Source: Pseudolabrys sp. (GTDB lineage: Bacteria; Pseudomonadota; Alphaproteobacteria; Rhizobiales; Xanthobacteraceae). Taken from it: a DNA stretch of 8,156 nt. This document shows positions 1 to 6,604 of this stretch, piece by piece. The stretch covers positions 1 through 8,156 of the forward strand of contig JAQSCR010000593.1 in assembly GCA_029945495.1 (NCBI GenBank), written 5' to 3'. A program made the translations under genes and the position numbers. The notes under the pieces are model-generated. The model worked only from the letters and a program-made list of their open reading frames with translations, was not told where the DNA came from and searched no databases. Each line of letters begins with the position of its first letter. The stretch's first letter is position 1.

Positions 1-1662
<1,662 letters not shown>

Positions 1663-1731
1663 TTATCTTATCCCCGCAATTATCAACCGCATCCCGGAGG
1701 CTCTTGCCTCAGCCGCGGCGTCGCATAAGCT

Positions 1732-1851
1732 TCACAACAGGTCATCCATCTTTGGCTCAAGCCGAACACGGTTGGCCGCCATGGCCGCAGTGGACATGGG
1801 ACGTGGTGTGGTGCTAGCGGTTTCGGCTGTTTGCATAATGTCGCGGTCCAT
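1732..1851 (-). CDS. Candidate 39-residue small protein, unrecognised
   Basis: A minus-strand ATG frame of 39 codons ends in TGA 69 bases before ureC. An AGGA lies 9 bases upstream of the ATG, an acceptable ribosome-site spacing. The peptide begins MDRDIMQTAETAST and ends RVRLEPKMDDLL. It has no signal peptide, membrane segment or cysteine, and has an acidic tail. Third-position GC is lower than in the neighbouring urease genes, so codon use gives little support. I do not recognise the sequence. It may be a translated leader, a real small gene or chance; the last cannot be excluded. Confidence 0.25.
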   Translation of the reverse strand: MDRDIMQTAETASTTPRPMSTAAMAANRVRLEPKMDDLL

Positions 1852-1935
1852 GTGTGCCGGTCCTGGCTCTCAGTCACTGGGTACCGAGTGGCGCGCTTAA
1901 CGCGCGTAGCCCGGAAATGGATCCGAGAGCTTGTG

Positions 1936-1970
1936 ACGGGCAGACGACGGTCTGCCCGTTATGGCTTTTT
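1936..1970 (+). terminator. Terminator-like hairpin, plus-strand orientation
   Basis: A perfect 10-bp stem (ACGGGCAGAC 1936-1945, GTCTGCCCGT 1950-1959) with a GACG loop is followed after six bases by TTTTT (1966-1970) on the plus strand. The shape suits an intrinsic terminator for plus-strand transcription, although the T run is short and set back from the stem. On the minus strand, the direction of the urease genes, there is no T run after the stem, so it should not stop ureB-to-ureC read-through by that mechanism. No plus-strand gene is recognised upstream. Confidence 0.35.
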
Positions 1971-1979
1971 GGACGGCTC

Positions 1980-2020
1980 ATGTTCTGATCCGAAAACCGC
2001 TGCACACTTTTCGGGAACAT
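1980..2020. repeat. 41-base intergenic palindrome of a Rhizobiales dispersed type
   Basis: An inverted repeat with outer arms ATGTTC (1980-1985) and GAACAT (2015-2020) and inner arms CCGAAAA (1990-1996) and TTTTCGG (2008-2014) around an 11-base centre. The pattern, GATCCGAAAA then CACTTTTCGGGA, resembles short palindromes found in many copies between genes in Rhizobiales genomes; that family match is from memory and this copy seems diverged. It lies 14 bases past the ureB stop codon. Confidence 0.6.
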
Positions 2021-2034
2021 GCGCGGTGGACTCA

Positions 2035-2340
2035 TCACAACTTCCCCATCACGTCGCCGCGGAAACCGTAGATCGTCTTCTTGCCGGCGAGCGCGACGAG
2101 CGTCACGTCGCGCGTCTGCCCCGGCTCGAAGCGCACCGCGGTGCCGGCGGCAATATCGAGCCGCATGCCGCGCGCCTTCTTGCGCTCGAACTTCAGCGCC
2201 GGGTTGGTTTCGAAGAAATGATAATGCGAACCGACCTGGATCGGCCGGTCGCCGGAATTGGCGACGGTGACGGTCACGGTCTTGCGCCCGGCGTTAAGTT
2301 CGATGTCGCCGTCCTTGATGAACATTTCGCCGGGGATCAT
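2035..2340 (-). CDS. ureB: Urease beta subunit UreB
   Basis: Small structural subunit of the urease (UreABC) trimer of heterotrimers; it packs against UreC and helps hold the active-site flap region. The 101-residue length fits the family. The sequence opens MIPGEMFIKDGDIELNAGR and carries the family hallmarks VANSGDRPIQVGSHYHFFE (about 26-44), NPALKFER and a C-terminal FEPGQTRDVTLV...GFRGDVMGKL. ATG start at 2340 with GAGG about 10 bases upstream, overlapping the end of the preceding small gene, whose stop is only 6 bases away; translational coupling is likely. Identification is secure. Confidence 0.98.
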   Translation of the reverse strand: MIPGEMFIKDGDIELNAGRKTVTVTVANSGDRPIQVGSHYHFFETNPALKFERKKARGMRLDIAAGTAVRFEPGQTRDVTLVALAGKKTIYGFRGDVMGKL

Positions 2341-2346
2341 GTGAGG

Positions 2347-2529
2347 CTAACCTCGCTTCAGGTAAGTGAACGCGATGACGCCAAGGGCAAGCACCAAAGC
2401 GGCGACGCCGAACGTTTCGACATCCGGCAACATGCTGATGGGATGAGGATGGGTATGCGGCGCGAACGACTCATGCGCGGACGCGGCGCTTGCGATTATC
2501 AAAGGTAGAAACGCGAATGCGGTCTTCAC
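2347..2529 (-). CDS. Small His-rich secreted/membrane protein between ureA and ureB
   Basis: A 60-residue protein starting at GTG (2529). A strong ribosome site supports the start: AAGGAG overlaps the ureA stop codon, six bases before the GTG. Residues 1-18 form a signal peptide ending in a likely cleavage motif ASA before H19. A short exported segment follows with five histidines (HESFAPHTHPHP, then ISMLPDVETF), then one transmembrane helix at about 39-57 (FGVAALVLALGVIAFTYL) and a positive KRG tail, giving N-outside, C-inside topology. It is tightly packed, 10 bases after ureA and 6 before ureB, so it is probably co-translated. The histidines suggest metal binding, perhaps nickel, by analogy with the His-rich mature N-termini of HupE/UreJ permeases, but it is far too short to be one. 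The function is unproven and no family is recognised with certainty. Confidence 0.85.
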   Translation of the reverse strand: MKTAFAFLPLIIASAASAHESFAPHTHPHPISMLPDVETFGVAALVLALGVIAFTYLKRG

Positions 2530-2535
2530 TGCTTA

Positions 2536-2541
2536 CTCCTT
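2536..2541 (-). promoter_or_regulatory. Ribosome binding site of the small His-rich gene
   Basis: On the minus strand, AAGGAG sits six bases before the GTG at 2529 and shares two bases with the ureA TAA stop (2542-2540). It decides the start and argues that the small frame is translated, coupled to ureA. Confidence 0.8.
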
Positions 2542-2842
2542 ACCGGATGGGTTCGTGAACGGTGACGAGCTTGGTGCCGTCGGGAAACGTGGCTTCGACC
2601 TGGATGTCGTGAATCATCTCGGCGATGCCGTCCATGCACTGCGCGCGGGTGACGACATGGGCGCCGTCGCGCATCAGCTCGGCGACGGTGCGGCCGTCGC
2701 GCGCGCCTTCGAGGATGAAATCGGAAATCAGCGCCACCGCTTCCGGATGGTTGAGCTTGACGCCGCGCTCCAGCCGGCGGCGCGCCACCATGGCGGCGAC
2801 CGCGATCAGCATTTTGTCTTTTTCCCGGGGCGTCAGATTCAT
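2540..2842 (-). CDS. ureA: Urease gamma subunit UreA
   Basis: Smallest urease subunit, 100 residues, the standard length for separately encoded gamma. It opens MNLTPREKDKMLIAVAAMVA, followed by RRRLERGVKLNHPEAVALI, the EGARDGRTVAELM helix and the C-terminal EMIHDIQVEATFPDGTKLVTVHEPIR, all typical of the family. The ATG at 2842 is supported by AGAGGA five bases upstream. It starts 15 bases after ureD and is followed by the small His-rich gene rather than directly by ureB. Gamma is not fused to beta, as is usual in proteobacteria. Identification is secure. Confidence 0.98.
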   Translation of the reverse strand: MNLTPREKDKMLIAVAAMVARRRLERGVKLNHPEAVALISDFILEGARDGRTVAELMRDGAHVVTRAQCMDGIAEMIHDIQVEATFPDGTKLVTVHEPIR

Positions 2843-2857
2843 TGTCGTCCTCTAGAA

Positions 2858-3682
2858 TTACTGTAGCCACAGCCGCGGCACCGACGTGCCGAGCGCGGCC
2901 AGCACCGCGATCAGATCGTGCCGCAGGCTAGCTCCATCCTTGGCGCAAAGCCGCGCCACCGCCAGCCCATTCCAGGCTGAAATGCCGACCTCTCCAGAGA
3001 AATGTTCGCTGAGTGCGCGGACTTGTTCAAGTTCGGCTTCGCCGCCCGGCGCGACCAGCACGGTGGCGATGGCGATGCCGCCATGGGTGACGGCGCGCGC
3101 GGCCATCTTCTCGGCGATGCCGCCGTCGAGCCGCGCCGTGTCGGCGTAGATCAACTTTCCGGCTCGGCGAACGCGCCAGGCGTCGGTGAAGGAGCCTTCC
3201 ACCATCGCTTCGTCCATCGCGACGCGGCCGAACACCACCGCCTCCGCCATGATCATCGAGGCGCCCGGCGCCAGATCGATGTCGATGCGGCGCTTGAGCC
3301 GCGCCCGGTCAAACAGAATGGTCTCCTGCGGCAGCCAGGCGAGCCGCGCGTCCGCTTGAAGCGTCAGCCGCACATCCATCGTGGCGTCGGCGCCGGACGA
3401 CCGATAAATCTTTTCCGCCGCCGCGGTGCCGGCGATCAAACTGGCCCCCTCGCCGACTTCCATCTCGATGCTGAAACGGTCGCCGCCGGTCATGCCGCCG
3501 CCGGTATTGACCAGCACGGCCTCGAGCGCCGCCGGCGTTGCGTTGGGAAAGCGCACGCGCAGCGAGCCGTCCTCATGGACGCGCGCCCGGCGGGTGATGC
3601 CATCATGCGCGGCGACGGACAGCGCGATGTGTCCGGTGGCGCGATTGGCAGCGAAGATTTTCTGTTCTTGGGTGTTGGTCAC
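2858..3682 (-). CDS. ureD: Urease accessory protein UreD
   Basis: Cytoplasmic scaffold that binds apo-urease and, with UreF and UreG, takes part in nickel delivery and lysine carbamylation. From the GTG at 3682 it is 274 residues, matching the usual 270-280. Family features are RATGHIALSVAAHDG (14-28), TRRARVHEDGSLRVRFPN, NTGGGMTGGD (59-68), AAEKIYRSSGADA, RLAWLPQETILFDRARLKR, and the FGRVAMDEAM...DAWRVRRAGKLIYADTARLDG block. The frame stays open another 44 codons upstream to an ATG at 3814, but that extension reads through the paired intergenic repeats and is not UreD-like, so I reject it. The GTG lacks a strong close ribosome site; the nearest GGAGG is about 20 bases upstream within the repeat. 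It leads the urease half of the locus. Confidence 0.95.
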   Translation of the reverse strand: MTNTQEQKIFAANRATGHIALSVAAHDGITRRARVHEDGSLRVRFPNATPAALEAVLVNTGGGMTGGDRFSIEMEVGEGASLIAGTAAAEKIYRSSGADATMDVRLTLQADARLAWLPQETILFDRARLKRRIDIDLAPGASMIMAEAVVFGRVAMDEAMVEGSFTDAWRVRRAGKLIYADTARLDGGIAEKMAARAVTHGGIAIATVLVAPGGEAELEQVRALSEHFSGEVGISAWNGLAVARLCAKDGASLRHDLIAVLAALGTSVPRLWLQ

Positions 3683-3697
3683 AAACTCTGACCTGTT

Positions 3698-3825
3698 CCC
3701 TCCCCCCTTGTGGGGGAGGGTTAGGGAGAGGGGTAATGGCTGAAGGATTGATAGCACGAATACCACCCCCGCCCGCGCGCTTTCGCCTACGGCTCCAGCA
3801 CGCGACCTCCCCACAAGGGGGAGGT
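3698..3825. repeat. Pair of inverted G/C-rich hairpins between urtE and ureD
   Basis: Two perfect hairpins bracket about 84 bases. The first has arms CCCTCCCCC (3698-3706) and GGGGGAGGG (3712-3720), loop CTTGT. The second has arms ACCTCCCC (3805-3812) and GGGGAGGT (3818-3825), loop ACAAG. The loops are reverse complements, so the two hairpins are inverted copies of one motif, like the ends of a small element. The flanking TTAGGGAGAGGGG resembles a short repeat common between genes in Bradyrhizobium-like and other Rhizobiales genomes (from memory). The second hairpin starts 9 bases after the urtE stop on the transcript; there is no U run, so it is more likely an mRNA-stability or attenuation structure than a terminator. 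Confidence 0.75.
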
Positions 3826-3833
3826 AAAGAAAG

Positions 3834-4529
3834 TCAAATCGCCAATGCGCGCTTGAGCGCGCCTTCGTCCAGATTGGCCTTGTCGCTCTGATAGACGATC
3901 GCGCCGCGGTCCATCACCACCAGATGGTCGCCGAGCTCCTGGGCGAAGTCGAGATACTGCTCGACCAGGATGATCGCCATTTCCTTCAAGCTGCGCAGAT
4001 AGTCGATGGCGCGGCCGATATCCTTGATGATAGACGGCTGGATACCCTCGGTCGGCTCGTCGAGCAGCAGCAGGCGCGGCCGCATGGTCAGCGCCCGGCC
4101 GATCGCCAATTGCTGCTGCTGGCCGCCGGACAGGTCGCCGCCACGCCGGCCGAGCATGCTCTGCAACACCGGAAACAGCGAGAACACGTCGTCGGGAATT
4201 TCGCGCTGGTCACGCGGCAACGGCGCAAAGCCGGTCTCGAGATTTTCCTGCACGGTGAGCAGCGGGAAAATCTCGCGGCCCTGCGGCACATAGGCGATGC
4301 CGGAACGGGCGCGCTCGACGGTCGAGAGCCTGGTGATGTCCTTGCCCTCGAACGTGATGGTGCCGTTTTTCACCGGCTGCTGGCCGACGAGAGCGCGCAG
4401 CAGGCTCGACTTGCCGACGCCGTTGCGGCCGAGCACGCAGGTGACCTTACCGGGCTCGGCCTTCAGCGAGATGCCGCGCAGCGCCTGCGCCGCGCCGTAA
4501 TAGAGGTCGATGTTGGTCGCTTCGAGCAT
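3834..4529 (-). CDS. urtE: Urea ABC transporter ATP-binding protein UrtE
   Basis: One of the two cytoplasmic ATPases that power the urea importer; it is related to LivF of branched-chain amino-acid transporters. From the ATG at 4529 it is 231 residues. It contains Walker A GRNGVGKS (about 34-41), the Q-loop region YVPQGREIFPLLTVQENLE, the ABC signature LSGGQ (about 133-137) within GRRGGDLSGGQQQQLAIGRAL, Walker B LLLLDEP followed by TEGIQPSII, and the switch segment ILVEQYLDFA, where LivF/UrtE proteins carry Q-Y after VE in place of the H of other ABC ATPases. A TTG two codons earlier (4535) is in frame, but AGAGGA would lie only about three bases from it and about nine from the ATG, so the ATG is preferred. 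A 149-base gap with a palindromic element separates it from urtD. TEGIQPSI and the operon context point to UrtE. Confidence 0.95.
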   Translation of the reverse strand: MLEATNIDLYYGAAQALRGISLKAEPGKVTCVLGRNGVGKSSLLRALVGQQPVKNGTITFEGKDITRLSTVERARSGIAYVPQGREIFPLLTVQENLETGFAPLPRDQREIPDDVFSLFPVLQSMLGRRGGDLSGGQQQQLAIGRALTMRPRLLLLDEPTEGIQPSIIKDIGRAIDYLRSLKEMAIILVEQYLDFAQELGDHLVVMDRGAIVYQSDKANLDEGALKRALAI

Positions 4530-4547
4530 GTTCAATCTTCCTCTTCC

Positions 4548-4673
4548 GTGTCCCGCACGCGATGCATCGCGTTAGCGGTGCATCGCAGATGCGGGACCCC
4601 GGTTTCTTCCATTTATCAACCGGGGTCCCGGGTCTGCACCGCAGCACTTCGTGCCGCGGCGCGCCCGGGACAC
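4548..4673. repeat. 126-bp palindromic element between urtD and urtE
   Basis: Outer ends GTGTCCCG (4548-4555) and CGGGACAC (4666-4673) are perfect inverted repeats. At the centre, CGGGACCCCGGTT (4592-4604) pairs with AACCGGGGTCCCG (4618-4630), a 13-bp stem with a 13-base loop. Each arm has its own hairpin: GCGATGCA/TGCATCGC (4559-4566, 4579-4586) and GCAC/GTGC (4644-4647, 4651-4654). The two arms are imperfect inverted copies of about 56 bases, so the RNA could fold as a closed multi-branched structure. The end sequence and layout match palindromic repeats I know as dispersed in Bradyrhizobiaceae genomes. No coding function is likely. Confidence 0.85.
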
Positions 4674-4678
4674 AAGCT

Positions 4679-5434
4679 TCACCTTCCCAAATACACTTCA
4701 ACGACACGGTCGTTGGCCGAGACCTGATCGATGGTGCCTTCGGCCAGCACCGAGCCTTCGTGCAGGCAGGTCACCTTGACGCCGAGTTCGCGCACGAACG
4801 CCATGTCATGCTCGACCACGACCACGGTCTTGGTCTTGTTGATCTCGCGCAGCAGTTCTGCGGTCTGCATGGTTTCGACGTCTGTCATTCCGGCGACCGG
4901 CTCGTCGACCAGCAATAATTTCGGGTCCTGCGCCAGCAGCATGGCGATCTCCAGCCATTGCTTCTGGCCATGTGACAGGCTGCCGGCGACGCGCGAGCGC
5001 AACGGCTTCAGCCGCACGATGTCGAGCACCTCGTCGATGCGCTTCTCCTGCTCGTCCGATGACTGCCAGAACAGAGTGGCGCGCACGCCGCGGTCGTTCT
5101 TGAGCGCCAATTGAAGATTGTCCTCGACCGTGTGCATCTCGAACACGGTCGGCTTCTGGAATTTGCGGCCGATGCCGAGCGTGGCGATTTCGGTCTCGTC
5201 CAGCTTGGACAGATCGTATTTGCCTTCCTCGAAAAAGACATCGCCCTCGTCGGGCCGGGTCTTGCCGGTGATGACGTCCATCATCGTGGTCTTGCCGGCG
5301 CCGTTCGGGCCGATGATGGCGCGCATTTCGCCGGGCTCGACGATGAACGACAATTCGTTAAGCGCCTTGAAGCCGTCGAACGACACGCTGATGCCGTCGA
5401 GGTAGAGAAGCGCGGAGGTGGTTTGCTTGTCCAT
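4679..5434 (-). CDS. urtD: Urea ABC transporter ATP-binding protein UrtD
   Basis: Second ATPase of the urea importer, LivG-like, 251 residues. It has Walker A GPNGAGKT (42-49), the Q-loop stretch GIGRKFQKPTVFEMHTVEDNL (about 87-107), the signature LSHGQKQWLEIA (153-164), Walker B LLLVDEP (173-179) followed by VAGMTDVET, and the H-loop VVVVEHDMAFV. LSHGQKQWLEI instead of LSGGQ, and FQKPTVFE, are typical of UrtD and separate it from LivG. The ATG at 5434 has GGGGGA four bases upstream. It starts 9 bases after urtC, so the two are co-transcribed. Downstream lies the 126-bp palindromic element before urtE. Confidence 0.97.
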   Translation of the reverse strand: MDKQTTSALLYLDGISVSFDGFKALNELSFIVEPGEMRAIIGPNGAGKTTMMDVITGKTRPDEGDVFFEEGKYDLSKLDETEIATLGIGRKFQKPTVFEMHTVEDNLQLALKNDRGVRATLFWQSSDEQEKRIDEVLDIVRLKPLRSRVAGSLSHGQKQWLEIAMLLAQDPKLLLVDEPVAGMTDVETMQTAELLREINKTKTVVVVEHDMAFVRELGVKVTCLHEGSVLAEGTIDQVSANDRVVEVYLGR

Positions 5435-5443
5435 TCGATCCCC

Positions 5444-6604
5444 CTATTCGGCCGCGTGCGGTGAAGCGGCGGGGACAGCGTCGTCTTCGGCCGCGGCCTT
5501 CTTGGCGTCCTGACCGGCGCGCCAGTTGTTGTAGGTGCCGATGATGCCGCGCGGCATCAACAACGTGGTGCCGATGAACAGCCCGCCGAGCATGAACAGC
5601 CAATACGGCGCCAGCGCGCCGGAGGTGAAGAAGGTCTTGGCGTAGTTGACGACGAAGGCGCCCAACACCGCTCCGGTGAGCGTGCCGCGGCCGCCGACCG
5701 CGACCCAGATCACAGCTTCAATGGAGTTGCCCGGCGCGAACTCGCCCGGATTGATGATGCCGACCTGCGGCACATAAAGCGCACCGGCGACGCCGGCCAT
5801 GCAGGCCGACACCGTGAACACGAACAGCTTGTAGGCCTCGACCCGGTAGCCAAGGAAGCGCGTGCGCGATTCCGCGTCGCGGATGCCGATCAGCACCTTG
5901 CCGAACTTCGAGGTGACGATGGCGCGGCAGATAAGGAAGCAGACCGCGAGCGCGATGCAGGAGATCACCAGCAGCGCGTTGCGCGTGCCCTCGGCCTGCA
6001 CGTTGAAGCCGAGAATGTCCTTGAAGTCGGTGAGGCCGTTATTGCCGCCGAAGCCGAAATTATTGCGGAAGAAGCCGAGCAGCAGCGCGTAGGTCATCGC
6101 CTGGGTGATTATCGACAGATAGACACCGGTAACGCGCGAGCGGAAGGCGAACCAGCCGAACACAAAAGCCAACAGGCCCGGCACCAACAGCACCATCAGC
6201 ATGGCGTAGGCGAAGTTGTGGAAGCCGTACCAGAAGATCGGCAGTTCCGACCAGTTCAGGAACACCATGAAGTCCGGCAGGATCGGGTTGGCGTAGACGC
6301 CGCGCGTGCCGATCTGGCGCATCAGATACATGCCCATGGCGTAGCCGCCGAGCGCGAAGAACGCGCCGTGGCCGAGCGAGAGGATGCCGACATAACCCCA
6401 GATCAGGTCGATCGACAGCGCCAACAGACCGTAGCAGACATATTTGCCGAATAGCGCGACGAAGTAGGTCGAGACGTGCAGAGCCGAGCCGTCCGGCACC
6501 AACAGGTTGAGCACCGGAATGGCGATGGCGAAGGCGGCCAGCAGCACGAGGAACAAGGTCGAGCCCCGGTCGAGCAGGCGAATGAGCGGGTGCGAGGTCA
6601 TCAT
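5444..6604 (-). CDS. urtC: Urea ABC transporter permease UrtC
   Basis: Inner-membrane permease of the urea importer (LivM-like), pairing with UrtB to form the pore; 386 residues. It is strongly hydrophobic, with a first membrane segment at about 16-36 and the family motif LSLGHGAFFALGGY (75-88). A cytoplasmic coupling loop IRDAESRTRFLGY (241-253) should contact the ATPases. Later segments include SACMAGVAGALY, VAVGGRGTLTGAVLGAFVVN and a PRGIIGTY end, then a soluble Ala/Glu/Lys-rich tail. The start ATG overlaps the urtB stop (ATGA at 6604-6601), implying translational coupling; a second ATG follows at once at 6601. Family and context are clear. Confidence 0.97.
   Translation of the reverse strand: MMTSHPLIRLLDRGSTLFLVLLAAFAIAIPVLNLLVPDGSALHVSTYFVALFGKYVCYGLLALSIDLIWGYVGILSLGHGAFFALGGYAMGMYLMRQIGTRGVYANPILPDFMVFLNWSELPIFWYGFHNFAYAMLMVLLVPGLLAFVFGWFAFRSRVTGVYLSIITQAMTYALLLGFFRNNFGFGGNNGLTDFKDILGFNVQAEGTRNALLVISCIALAVCFLICRAIVTSKFGKVLIGIRDAESRTRFLGYRVEAYKLFVFTVSACMAGVAGALYVPQVGIINPGEFAPGNSIEAVIWVAVGGRGTLTGAVLGAFVVNYAKTFFTSGALAPYWLFMLGGLFIGTTLLMPRGIIGTYNNWRAGQDAKKAAAEDDAVPAASPHAAE

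Larger units (their letters stand above)
1663..2034. other. Long ureB-ureC intergenic region
   Basis: These 372 bases lie between two genes that are usually nearly adjacent. No recognised protein or RNA gene is present. Read on either strand the region holds a 41-base palindrome (1980-2020), a 10-bp hairpin followed by five T on the plus strand (1936-1970), a near-perfect 16-base dyad (1875-1890), small hairpins at 1891-1905 and 1697-1710, and a weak 39-codon minus-strand candidate (1732-1851). Several short open frames on both strands have no recognisable product. If ureC is transcribed from ureA/B, this is a long internal leader for ureC; a separate ureC promoter is possible but I see no convincing -35/-10 pair or sigma-54 site. 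Confidence 0.6.

Noticed and set aside
1683..1877. 64-codon minus-strand frame in the ureB-ureC gap
   Set aside because: It is rich in Pro, Trp, Cys and His in a way typical of chance frames, has no clear ribosome site and overlaps the slightly better 39-codon candidate.
1860..1975. Possible tRNA or known structured RNA in the gap
   Set aside because: No T-arm consensus, no acceptor-stem pairing and no recognisable known RNA core were found.
1831..2508. 225-codon plus-strand frame spanning the ureB-ureC gap, ureB and the small gene
   Set aside because: Mostly antisense to ureB and the small His-rich gene; the part in the gap reads through the palindromes and resembles no known protein.
3002..3691. 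229-codon plus-strand frame opposite ureD
   Set aside because: Shadow frame with repetitive Arg/His/Ala/Gly composition, lying wholly over ureD.
4447..4707. 86-codon minus-strand frame across the urtD-urtE palindrome
   Set aside because: It translates repeat DNA and then the wrong frame of urtE.
3924..4727. 267-codon plus-strand frame opposite urtE and the palindrome
   Set aside because: It runs through the repeat element and is antisense to urtE; no protein-like domain.
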